Source of the DNA: CAVQUE01 sp046290435
GTDB lineage: Bacteria; Actinomycetota; Acidimicrobiia; Acidimicrobiales; UBA8592
Direction: 5' to 3'
DNA length: 6,735 nt
Assembly: GCA_046290435.1 (NCBI GenBank)
Contig: JBKAGO010000019.1
Location: forward strand, 1-6,735
Under the pieces are notes generated by a model. That model was not told the origin of the DNA and ran no database searches. It worked only from the letters and a program-made list of their open reading frames with translations. This document shows positions 1 to 6,314 of the stretch, one piece after another (the stretch's first letter is position 1; the number at the start of each line of letters is the position of its first letter). A program made the translations under genes and the position numbers.

Positions 1-131
1 TCAGGGTCTGTTCAAGCCCCCTGATCGTGGACACCCTCGCGCCCTGAGTGGTGGATCATCGCGCGCACCGCGCGAACCCCTTGGAACTAACCGTCTAGGA
101 GACTGCAGCCCCGCCGCAGTGCTCGAATCGA

Positions 132-164
132 GCGGCCGTCGCGTCATCTGGACGCGACGGCCGC
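132..164. terminator. Perfect 14-bp hairpin, possible terminator
   Basis: Positions 132-145 and 151-164 are exact reverse complements around a 5-nt loop (ATCTG). The stem is almost entirely G/C, so it should be very stable in RNA from either strand. No T-run follows on either side, so it is not a classical intrinsic terminator, although U-less hairpin terminators have been proposed in high-GC actinobacteria. It lies about 100 bp before glcB. It could instead be an operator or a transcript-end stabiliser. Confidence 0.4.
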
Positions 165-247
165 GACGCGTCGGACCAAGGCACCGGCCCCGAGCCCACC
201 GGTGAATCGACGCGCTCGTCTCTTCGATACCCCCACTCACCGACCGT

Positions 248-253
248 TAGGGT
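248..253 (+). promoter_or_regulatory. Putative -10 box for glcB, possibly leaderless
   Basis: TAGGGT fits the TANNNT -10 pattern. Only 7 nt separate its last base from the A of the ATG at 261, so transcription would begin at or next to the start codon and give a leaderless mRNA. There is no good -35 at 16-18 bp; the nearest is a poor TTCGAT at 223-228. The same bases include AGGG (249-252), about 8 nt before the ATG, which could alternatively be a weak Shine-Dalgarno site on a longer transcript. Confidence 0.35.
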
Positions 254-260
254 TGCTGCC

Positions 261-2435
261 ATGCCGAACGCACATGTCTCCATCGGGCGCCTCGAGGTCG
301 CGGAGGTCCTGCATCGTTTCGTCGCCGACGAGCTCGCGCCGGACACCGGGGTCGACCCCGACGCCTTCTGGGGCGGCCTCGAAGCGCTCCTCGACGACCT
401 CGTGCCCCGTGCCCAGGCGCTGCTCGACCACCGAGACGACCTCCAGGCGCGCATCGACGCATGGCATGTCGAGCACCGCGGGCAGCCCCACGACCGCGAC
501 GCCTACGAGGCGTTCCTCCGCGAGATCGGCTATCTGGTGCCCGACCCCGGGCAGGTGCAGGTGGCCACCGCCGACGTCGACCCCGAGATCGCATCCATCG
601 CGGGACCCCAGCTCGTGGTGCCCGTCGACAACGCCCGTTACGCGCTCAATGCCGCGAACGCCCGCTGGGGCAGCCTCTACGACGCGCTGTACGGCACCGA
701 CGTCATCTCCGAGGACGAGGGCGCCGGCCGCGGCGGGGCCTACAACCCCGTGCGAGGTGCAAAGGTCATCGCCTTCGGCCGCGAGTTGCTGGACCAGCGA
801 GTGCCGCTCAGCTCGGGTTCGCACGCCGACGCGACCGCCTACGCGGTGCGCGACGGTGCACTCGCGGTGGCCCTCGCCGACGGCTCGGTCGTGGGTCTCG
901 CCGATCCGGCCCAGTTCACCGGCTTCACCGGCGATGCCGACGCTCCCACCAGCGTCGTGGTGGCTCGCAACGGCCTCCACCTCGAGATCGTCATCGATGC
1001 CACCGATTCGATCGGCGCCGGCGACGCCGCGCACGTCGCGGACATCATGGTCGAGTCGGCGCTCAGCACGATCATGGACTGCGAGGACTCGGTGGCGACG
1101 GTCGACGCCGAGGACAAGGTCGGTGCGTACCGCAACTGGTTGGGCCTGATGCGCGGCGATCTCGCCGTCACGTTCCGCAAGGGCGACCAGGAACTGACCC
1201 GGTCCCTCGAGGCCGACCGGGCGATCGTCGGTCCCGACGGCACCGAGCACGTGCTGCGGCGCCGCAGCCTGATGCTGGTCCGCAACGTCGGCTTGCACCT
1301 GCTGACCGACATCGTCCGCCTCGACGGTTCGCCGGTGCACGAGACCCTGCTCGATGCCGCGTTCACCGCGTGGTGCGCGGTCCACGACGTCCGGGGCACC
1401 GGTCCCCATCGCAACAGTCCGGCCGGGTCGATCTACATCGTGAAGCCCAAGATGCACGGCCCCGACGAGGTCGCGCTGGCCACCGAACTGTTCGGCCGCG
1501 TCGAGCAGCTCCTCGGCCTCGAGCCCAACACGATCAAGATGGGCATCATGGACGAGGAGCGCCGCACGTCGCTGAGCCTCGCGGCGTGCATCGCAGCGGC
1601 CGCCGAGCGGGTGGTGTTCATCAACACCGGTTTCCTCGATCGCACCGGCGACGAGATCCACACCAACATGGAGGTCGGACCGCTCGTTCCGAAGGGCGAG
1701 ATGAAGTCCGCCACCTGGCTCACCACCTACGAGGACGCCAACGTCGACGTGGGCCTGGCCACCGGTCTGCTCGGCCACGGCCAGATCGGCAAGGGCATGT
1801 GGGCGCGTCCGGACGACATGGCCGCGATGCTCCAGGAGAAGGTCGCGCATCCCCTTGCAGGGGCGTCCTGCGCGTGGGTTCCCTCCCCCACTGCGGCCAC
1901 CTTGCACGCACTGCACTACCTGGAGGTCGATGTCGCCGCTCGCCAGGCCGAGCTGGCCGAACGCGAGCCGGCGCCGGTGCTGGACATGTTGGAGATCCCC
2001 GTTCTGCCGCCCGACCGGGAGCTCACGCCCGACGAGATCCAGCGCGAGCTCGACAACAACGCCCAGGGCATCCTCGGCTACGTGGCCCGTTGGGTGGGCC
2101 AGGGCGTGGGGTGTTCGAAGGTCCCCGACATCAACGACGTCGAGCTGATGGAAGACCGGGCCACGCTGCGCATCTCGTCCCAGCACATCGCCAACTGGCT
2201 CCACCACGGGGTGCTGACCGAAGCCCAGGTCGGTGAGACCATGGCCCGTATGGCCGAGGTCGTCGACCGCCAGAACGCCGGCGATGCCGGATATCACCCG
2301 ATGACCCCGGACCTCGACAGGAGCATCCCGTTCCAGGCAGCGATGGCGTTGGTCCTCGAGGGACGTCAGCAGCCCAACGGCTACACCGAGTTCCTGCTGA
2401 CCCAGCGCCGCCAGCGTATGAAGGCCGAGGGCTGA
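261..2435 (+). CDS. glcB: Malate synthase G
   Basis: This cytosolic enzyme condenses glyoxylate with acetyl-CoA to malate, the second step of the glyoxylate shunt used for growth on acetate or fatty acids. The 724-aa product has the usual G-isoform length. Family signatures run throughout: an ATIMDCEDSVA-like block near 270-280, VRNVG with the probable catalytic Arg341, KPKMHGP (395-401), MDEERRTSL with metal ligand Glu432, FINTGFLDRTGDE with metal ligand Asp460, WVPSPTAATLHALHY (539-553), GCSKVPD (617-623), and MEDRATLRISSQ with catalytic Asp632. Residue roles are transferred from the E. coli and M. tuberculosis enzymes by motif and spacing. ATG 261 is chosen because the N-terminus (GRLEVAEVLHRFV) matches the family and no in-frame alternative lies close upstream. 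Two normally conserved spots differ: NSPAGS (385-390) where NSRTGS is usual, and RNVGLHLLT where RNVGHLMT is usual. It stands alone, without aceA, and converges on the next gene. Confidence 0.97.
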   Translation: MPNAHVSIGRLEVAEVLHRFVADELAPDTGVDPDAFWGGLEALLDDLVPRAQALLDHRDDLQARIDAWHVEHRGQPHDRDAYEAFLREIGYLVPDPGQVQVATADVDPEIASIAGPQLVVPVDNARYALNAANARWGSLYDALYGTDVISEDEGAGRGGAYNPVRGAKVIAFGRELLDQRVPLSSGSHADATAYAVRDGALAVALADGSVVGLADPAQFTGFTGDADAPTSVVVARNGLHLEIVIDATDSIGAGDAAHVADIMVESALSTIMDCEDSVATVDAEDKVGAYRNWLGLMRGDLAVTFRKGDQELTRSLEADRAIVGPDGTEHVLRRRSLMLVRNVGLHLLTDIVRLDGSPVHETLLDAAFTAWCAVHDVRGTGPHRNSPAGSIYIVKPKMHGPDEVALATELFGRVEQLLGLEPNTIKMGIMDEERRTSLSLAACIAAAAERVVFINTGFLDRTGDEIHTNMEVGPLVPKGEMKSATWLTTYEDANVDVGLATGLLGHGQIGKGMWARPDDMAAMLQEKVAHPLAGASCAWVPSPTAATLHALHYLEVDVAARQAELAEREPAPVLDMLEIPVLPPDRELTPDEIQRELDNNAQGILGYVARWVGQGVGCSKVPDINDVELMEDRATLRISSQHIANWLHHGVLTEAQVGETMARMAEVVDRQNAGDAGYHPMTPDLDRSIPFQAAMALVLEGRQQPNGYTEFLLTQRRQRMKAEG

Positions 2436-2445
2436 CACTGCGTCG

Positions 2446-4914
2446 TCAGATCTCGCCGTTGCGCTGCATCCATAGGAGCGTGAGCCAGCCCGGCAGGATC
2501 GGGAGCCAGTAGGTGGCGAGCCGAAACGTCAGCACCGACGAGACGGCCTGGGCGTCGCCCAGGCCGAAGCCGGTCAGAGCGGCGATCATCGCCGCCTCCA
2601 GGGCGCCGAGTCCGCCGGGAGTGGGTGCCAGGTTGGCGATCGCCGCCGCTCCGAGATAGGCCGCGCCGATCTGGGGGATCGACAGGCCGCCGCCGAACGC
2701 CTCGATCGAAAAGACCAACCCTGCGACATAGCTGAGGGTGATCAGGCTGGAGCCACCGAGCAGGGCGAGGACACGCAGCGGGCTCCGGACGACACGGGTC
2801 ACGTAGCGTCGCGCTCGCTGCAAGGCCTGCAGGGCGGGGGTCACGACGCGCCGGCGAACCGGACCCAGGAGCATCGCGACGGCGACGACCCCCGCCACTG
2901 CGGCGAGGACCAGCAGGACGGTGTTCGAGTCGGGCGCCGAGAAGCCACCCACATCGGCGCTCCCCGTCCACGCGAAGAAGCTGAAGAGCAGCAACAGGTG
3001 GGTCAGCAGACCGGCGCCGGCGTTGAGAGCCGTCGACGCCGAGGCGTCGGCCGTGTCGATGCCGGCGCGCTGCAGGAAGCGCACCGCCAGGGCCATGCGG
3101 CCGGTGGTCGCGGGACCGACGAGCGCAGCGAAGGCCGAGGCCACCGTCGACCTGGCCGCAGGACCGATCGGCACCGGGTCGGCGACCGAACCCAGCAGCG
3201 AGATCGTCGCGAACACATAGGTCGACACCGAGGCCGCGAGGAGCGCGATGATCCACACCCAGCGCGCATCGCCGAATGCATCGATGGTGTCGCCGACGTT
3301 GGCGAACTGCGGCAACAACGAATAGAACGCCAGCGTCAACGCCGCGATCATGAACATTGTGCGCGGACTCACGCGCTCGATGCGATCGAGTTCCACGTCT
3401 CGGGCGCCGGTCCGGTCCTCGACCGTGAGCCGCAGGCGTTCGAGCAGTCCCTTGTCCCGCTTCAGGCGACGACGTGTCGCTGCGGCCAGGGCGACCGGCT
3501 GCAGACGGGCGAGGGACAACGCGACCTCGTCCTGGCCGAGCACTGCGACGGCCGAGTCCACGGCGCGGTCGGGTCCGACGGTCAGCGCCAGGTCGACGAG
3601 CAGCTCTGCCACGTCGCGTCCGCGGTCACGGGCGGAGGCGGCCAGCTCGGCCGCCTCCATGTCGACGAGCCAGGTCCGATTGCCGGCGGTGTCCACCAGG
3701 ACGTTCGCGAGGGTGAGCTCGCGGTGCGAGATCCGTGCTTCGTGGAGGGCTCCGACCTGGCTCCAGAGATCCCGGAGGATCTCGTCGTTCAAGGCCGTGA
3801 CGTCGACGTCGGTCGCTGCGGCGGCGTCGATGTGTTCGGCGACGAGGAACACCGAACCGCCGTCGGTCTCGCCGACACAGACCAACTCGGGACAGTCGGC
3901 GCCGGCCCGACCGGCCGACAACAGCATCAGGGCCTCGTGTTCGACCCTGCGCTTCAGCGTGCTGTACGGGCGTTCGACCTCCGACGACCGGAGACGGACG
4001 GCCCGATAGATGCGGTTGAGCAGGTCCGAACTGCGGTCGTCGGGTGTCCTGACCTTGACGAACAGATCCGGCCCCTCCGAGCGATGGATCCGGAAGTGCG
4101 ACTGATCCGACCCCGCCACTGCCCGCTCGACGGCCGTCGGTTCGACCCCGCAGGACCGGAGCCCGTCGAGGAGTTCTTCGGGTGCGGGCTCGGCGTTGGG
4201 CGAACCGAGGACGAGCACCACGACCGAGCCGATCACCACACCGAGCGACACGGCGAGCGCGACGTCGAGGATGCCGTGGCCCGATCCGAGGATCCGCAGC
4301 GCGACCAGCAAACCGGTCCAGCCCCACACCGCACGCTTCCATCGGCGGGCGAGCCATGGATTGGCCACGCTGGCGATGGCGGCGGCGCTGGCCAGGTATT
4401 CGGTGGTCGGGAACTGCGGGTCGACGAGCCACGCGCTCGAGACGGTTCGCTCCGCCAGGATGATGGAACTCGCTCGATCGCCGAGCGCGGACTGGACGAA
4501 GGCGAGCACCAGGCCGGCGACCGTCGACGCGAGCCAGAGCTGGAGGAGCAGTAACCACCGGCGGCGGACGAGGAGGATGACGAGGCCGGCGAGTGGCACG
4601 AGTGTCGCCACGAGCTGGGCCACGCCGATGAGCGCTTCCTCGACGCGGTCCGGGAGGTTGCTGAACCCTTCGACGATGTCGGATTCGACGCCGCTGGTGG
4701 TTTCCTCGGCGACGGTGTCGAGCAGCAGCCCGACGACCACGAAGACGACGCCGATCAGCGGCCGCAACCACTCCCCCGGTGAGAAGCTGCGTCGGGCGGG
4801 TGGAGCTTCGTAGAGCTCGACGCCGTCGTGATCGCGGCTGGTGGCCGTTGCGTTCACCGGGGGGGCTCGCTGTTCCACCGCTGTGTCACGCTGCGGCGAC
4901 CGCCCTCGCGCCAA
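2446..4914 (-). CDS. PAP2-like/kinase-like/flippase-domain membrane protein
   Basis: A predicted integral membrane protein of up to 822 aa in three parts. (1) Residues 50-238 hold several hydrophobic segments and a degenerate PAP2-like fold: FPTTEYLASAAA (168-179) where FPSGHxAS is expected, and RILGSGHGILDVALAVSLG (207-225), which keeps the RxxxGxHxxxDV pattern. (2) Residues 245-450 form a kinase-like domain with Lys287 (LFVK), Glu325 or Glu327 (VEHEA), HRE (397-399) where HRD is usual, Asn404 (LANVLVD) and Asp418 (LVDME). (3) Residues 518-818 match the lysylphosphatidylglycerol-synthase-type transmembrane/UPF0104 family, with several hydrophobic segments and the signature APTPGGLGALEAA. That family includes the MprF flippase half, but there is no aminoacyl-transferase domain here, so lysyl-PG synthesis is not supported; lipid or polyprenyl-lipid transport is inference. 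The TTG start at 4914 is weak. GTG at 4878 or 4857 would still precede the first membrane segment, and none has a clear Shine-Dalgarno site. Confidence 0.88.
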   Translation of the reverse strand: MARGRSPQRDTAVEQRAPPVNATATSRDHDGVELYEAPPARRSFSPGEWLRPLIGVVFVVVGLLLDTVAEETTSGVESDIVEGFSNLPDRVEEALIGVAQLVATLVPLAGLVILLVRRRWLLLLQLWLASTVAGLVLAFVQSALGDRASSIILAERTVSSAWLVDPQFPTTEYLASAAAIASVANPWLARRWKRAVWGWTGLLVALRILGSGHGILDVALAVSLGVVIGSVVVLVLGSPNAEPAPEELLDGLRSCGVEPTAVERAVAGSDQSHFRIHRSEGPDLFVKVRTPDDRSSDLLNRIYRAVRLRSSEVERPYSTLKRRVEHEALMLLSAGRAGADCPELVCVGETDGGSVFLVAEHIDAAAATDVDVTALNDEILRDLWSQVGALHEARISHRELTLANVLVDTAGNRTWLVDMEAAELAASARDRGRDVAELLVDLALTVGPDRAVDSAVAVLGQDEVALSLARLQPVALAAATRRRLKRDKGLLERLRLTVEDRTGARDVELDRIERVSPRTMFMIAALTLAFYSLLPQFANVGDTIDAFGDARWVWIIALLAASVSTYVFATISLLGSVADPVPIGPAARSTVASAFAALVGPATTGRMALAVRFLQRAGIDTADASASTALNAGAGLLTHLLLLFSFFAWTGSADVGGFSAPDSNTVLLVLAAVAGVVAVAMLLGPVRRRVVTPALQALQRARRYVTRVVRSPLRVLALLGGSSLITLSYVAGLVFSIEAFGGGLSIPQIGAAYLGAAAIANLAPTPGGLGALEAAMIAALTGFGLGDAQAVSSVLTFRLATYWLPILPGWLTLLWMQRNGEI

Positions 4915-4982
4915 CTGGCAGCTGCGAGACGCCTCGAGCGACCGTCGAGGTGATAGCAGGGTCGACGATTGCCATGGCCGAG

Positions 4983-5011
4983 ATCATGGGCTCCCGAGCG
5001 CCGGTCTGCAA
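4983..5011 (-). promoter_or_regulatory. Putative promoter of the membrane-protein gene
   Basis: Read on the minus strand, TTGCAG (5006-5011), a 17-bp spacer and CATGAT (4983-4988) form a plausible housekeeping-type promoter between tRNA-Arg and the membrane-protein gene. Transcription would begin near 4976, leaving a leader of about 60 nt to the TTG at 4914 or about 120 nt to the GTG at 4857. The -35 is a partial match, so this is suggestive only. A second weaker candidate is an extended -10-like TGCTATCAC overlapping 4950-4955. Confidence 0.35.
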
Positions 5012-5035
5012 CCGTGCGCAGCGCCGAGCGATCCG

Positions 5036-5058
5036 TGACCGACAGCCGTCCTGTCACA
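5036..5058 (-). terminator. Weak hairpin after tRNA-Arg
   Basis: Just past the tRNA-Arg 3' end, on its strand, GACAG and CTGTC (5041-5045/5051-5055) can pair around a 5-nt loop. A competing GTGAC/GTCAC pairing surrounds them. No U-tract follows. It may help define the tRNA transcript end or its processing, but the stem is short and it could be chance. Confidence 0.25.
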
Positions 5059-5062
5059 TTCG

Positions 5063-5136
5063 CGCCCCCGGCAGGATTCGAACCTGCGACCTGAAAATTA
5101 GAAGTTTCCTGCTCTATCCAGCTGAGCTACGGAGGC
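5063..5136 (-). tRNA. tRNA-Arg (anticodon TCT)
   Basis: A complete 74-nt cloverleaf on the minus strand. The acceptor arm GCCTCCG/CGGGGGC pairs over 7 bp with one G-U. The D arm is GCTC/GAGC, the anticodon arm GGAAA-CTTCTAA-TTTTC places TCT in the anticodon position, and the T arm GCAGG/CCTGC encloses TTCGAAT. The discriminator base is G. The next three bases on the transcript are CGA, so CCA is not encoded and must be added by tRNA nucleotidyltransferase. It reads AGA and AGG, rare arginine codons in high-GC genomes. Confidence 0.96.
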
Positions 5137-5145
5137 CGACGGTCA

Positions 5146-5151
5146 AGGCTA
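5146..5151 (-). promoter_or_regulatory. Putative -10 box for tRNA-Arg
   Basis: On the minus strand TAGCCT (TANNNT pattern) lies 9 nt before the first base of mature tRNA-Arg, giving a very short 5' leader for RNase P to remove. No convincing -35 is visible at 16-18 bp. It lies divergent to the promoter of the oxidoreductase gene, in a 99-bp interval. Confidence 0.4.
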
Positions 5152-5221
5152 GGGCCATCGACACGGTGATGGTACGAATGCCGTTCCGCCGCGGGTTTCC
5201 GACCAGCGGAGCGTCGCGTGG

Positions 5222-5227
5222 CATGAT
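5222..5227 (+). promoter_or_regulatory. Putative -10 box for the LLM gene, possibly leaderless
   Basis: CATGAT matches TATAAT at four of six positions and ends 8 nt before the ATG at 5236, so transcription would start at or within a base or two of the start codon. There is no Shine-Dalgarno-like purine run between 5205 and 5235 at a useful distance, which also points to leaderless translation. The best -35 candidate, TTCCGA at 5197-5202, is poor and has a 19-bp spacer. Confidence 0.4.
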
Positions 5228-5235
5228 CTGGCGCC

Positions 5236-6144
5236 ATGGGTGTCAGAGTGGGGATCAGCACACCGTGGGATCTGTGGGACCTCGAGCCCGAACAGCAGCG
5301 GGCCCGCCTCGCTGCGATCGCCGACGGCGGTATCGATCACGTCTTCTCAGCGGATCATGTGAGCTTCGTCGGGGGCCATGGCATCGACGGGTTGACCCAC
5401 CTCGCCGCGGTCGCCGGTCTCGAACCCCGGCTCGACCTCGAGGTCGGGGTCATGTTGTTGGCGCTCCGTCACCCCATGGTCGCCGCCCGCCAGATCGCCT
5501 CGCTCGCACAGGTCGCTCCCGGCCGCCTCACCGTCGGCGTCGGCGTCGGTGGCGAGGACCGTCACGAGTTCGAGGTGTGCGGCATCGATCCCGCCACCAG
5601 AGGGGCGCGGACCGACGTGGCGATGCTGTTGGTCCGACGTCTCCTCGAGGGCGAGACCGTCGACGGCGACGGCCGGTTCTTCGATTTCGAGGCCGGTCGG
5701 ATCCGACCGACGCCACCGACCAGGGTCCCCTTCGTCGTCGGTGGACGCAGCGATGCGGCACTGAGCCGGGTCGCCCGCCTCGGCGACGGGTGGCTCGCAA
5801 CCTGGTGTTCCCCGAGACGCTTCGCCGAGGCCACGGCGAAGATCACGGCGATGGCAACCGAGCGCCGGGTCGCATGGCGTCACGGCCTGCAGGCGTGGAT
5901 CGGTGTCGGCGACACGCCGGCAGAGGGCCGCAGCCACGTCGCCACCGCGATGGAACGCTTCTACGGACTCAACTTCGAGCTGTTCGAGCGGTACACGCCC
6001 GTGGGCACCCCCGAACAGATCGCATCGTTGCTGTCCCGCTACGTCGAGGCGGGAGCGTCGTTGCTGAATCTGACGCCCTGTGGGCCGAGTCGGGAGGCCG
6101 AGGCCGAGGCCGTCATGGCGATCCGGGACCTGCTCCGGCGCTGA
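5236..6144 (+). CDS. LLM-class (F420-type) oxidoreductase
   Basis: The 302-aa product is a complete luciferase-like monooxygenase-fold protein (TIM barrel), probably cytosolic. Enzymes of this actinobacterial subgroup mostly use coenzyme F420, but FMN cannot be excluded and the substrate is unknown. Visible family features are: the first strand VRVGISTPWD; FSADHVSF (37-44), the SDH-type segment near the active site; VGVMLLALRHPMVAARQIASL (70-90), a highly typical block, then PGRLTVGVGVGGEDRHEFEVCGI (95-117); VPFVVGGRSDAALSRVARLGDGWL (164-187); and PVGTPEQIASLLSRYVEAGAS (255-275). ATG 5236 gives a normal N-terminus for the family. Arg122 uses the rare AGA codon, which the adjacent tRNA-Arg(TCT) reads. 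It is flanked by tRNA genes on both sides and has no operon partner, so context gives no hint of its reaction. Confidence 0.93.
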   Translation: MGVRVGISTPWDLWDLEPEQQRARLAAIADGGIDHVFSADHVSFVGGHGIDGLTHLAAVAGLEPRLDLEVGVMLLALRHPMVAARQIASLAQVAPGRLTVGVGVGGEDRHEFEVCGIDPATRGARTDVAMLLVRRLLEGETVDGDGRFFDFEAGRIRPTPPTRVPFVVGGRSDAALSRVARLGDGWLATWCSPRRFAEATAKITAMATERRVAWRHGLQAWIGVGDTPAEGRSHVATAMERFYGLNFELFERYTPVGTPEQIASLLSRYVEAGASLLNLTPCGPSREAEAEAVMAIRDLLRR

Positions 6145-6203
6145 CACCAACCCTCGCATCGGTGCCCCGGAGGAATCCGATGGTGTCGGGGGCGACGCGA
6201 GGG
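6143..6203 (+). terminator. Nested inverted repeats after the LLM gene
   Basis: Three inverted repeats share the gap before tRNA-His: 7 bp at 6143-6149/6181-6187 (GACACCA/TGGTGTC), 7 bp at 6151-6157/6197-6203 (CCCTCGC/GCGAGGG) and 5 bp at 6158-6162/6177-6181 (ATCGG/CCGAT). The second and third nest, while the first competes with them. The first overlaps the LLM stop codon. No T-run follows directly; instead a TATATT box begins at 6206. It could fold at the 3' end of the LLM mRNA and limit read-through into the tRNA genes. Confidence 0.3.
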
Positions 6204-6205
6204 CC

Positions 6206-6211
6206 TATATT
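6206..6211 (+). promoter_or_regulatory. Putative -10 box for the tRNA-His/tRNA-Lys transcript
   Basis: TATATT matches TATAAT at five of six positions and stands out in a GC-rich stretch. Transcription would begin near 6218, about 22 nt before tRNA-His. No good -35 lies at 16-18 bp. It could also drive tRNA-Lys, whose 95-nt upstream gap shows only a weaker TACGAAT-like sequence at 6399-6405. Confidence 0.5.
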
Positions 6212-6221
6212 GGTGCACCGC

Positions 6222-6235
6222 CTCGCTTCGGCGAG
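6222..6235 (+). other. C(UUCG)G hairpin in the tRNA-His leader
   Basis: CTCGC-TTCG-GCGAG is a perfect 5-bp stem capped by the exceptionally stable C(UUCG)G tetraloop. It sits between the putative promoter and tRNA-His, ending 4 nt before the extra G at 6240, so it would form the 5' leader of the precursor. A role in RNase P presentation or precursor stability is inference. Confidence 0.6.
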
Positions 6236-6239
6236 TCGT

Positions 6240-6314
6240 GGTGACCGTAGCTCAGTTTGGTAGAGCCCCGCGTTGTGGTCGCGGTGGTCGCGGGTTCAAG
6301 TCCCGTCGGTCACC
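6240..6314 (+). tRNA. tRNA-His (anticodon GTG)
   Basis: A complete cloverleaf. The acceptor is GTGACCG/CGGTCAC, the D arm GCTC/GAGC, the anticodon arm CCGCG-TTGTGGT-CGCGG with GTG as anticodon, and the T arm GCGGG/CCCGT around TTCAAGT with one G-U. The base before the acceptor (6240) is G and the discriminator (6314) is C, giving the extra G(-1):C73 pair specific to tRNA-His, which histidyl-tRNA synthetase needs. The following bases are CGG, so CCA is not encoded. Confidence 0.97.

Larger units (their letters stand above)
1..260. other. Non-coding region upstream of glcB
   Basis: No convincing gene lies here; the open frames crossing it have no recognisable protein content. It holds several inverted repeats: a 7-bp repeat with a 3-nt loop (59-65/69-75), a perfect 14-bp hairpin (132-164, listed separately) and a 6-bp repeat with an 11-nt loop (182-187/199-204). 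A frame ending in TGA near position 47, or another ending near 24, could be the tail of an upstream plus-strand gene, but too little is visible to decide. The region probably combines the end of an upstream transcript with the glcB promoter. Confidence 0.6.

Noticed and set aside
1..24. TCAGGG/CCCTGA inverted repeat at the left edge
   Set aside because: Only 6 bp with a 12-nt loop, and it touches the window edge. Too weak to call a site.
237..2438. 733-aa open frame antisense to glcB, and other long frames in the same stretch
   Set aside because: It mirrors the malate synthase gene almost end to end. Third-position G/C bias keeps antisense frames free of stops, and its His/Val/Gly/Asp-rich composition shows no recognisable domain.
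2998..4554. 518-aa plus-strand frame opposite the membrane-protein gene
   Set aside because: Shadow frame in GC-rich DNA with low-complexity Arg/Gly/Asp-rich content. The minus-strand frame has clear membrane segments and family motifs.
2446..4914. Annotation as mprF / lysylphosphatidylglycerol synthase
   Set aside because: Only the flippase-type transmembrane half is present. The aminoacyl-transferase domain is missing, so the gene symbol is not justified.
4779..6263. Long plus-strand frame across tRNA-Arg containing RAPGRIRTCDLKIRS
   Set aside because: That peptide is the well-known artefact of translating the antisense strand of a tRNA gene. The rest is a shadow of the LLM gene.
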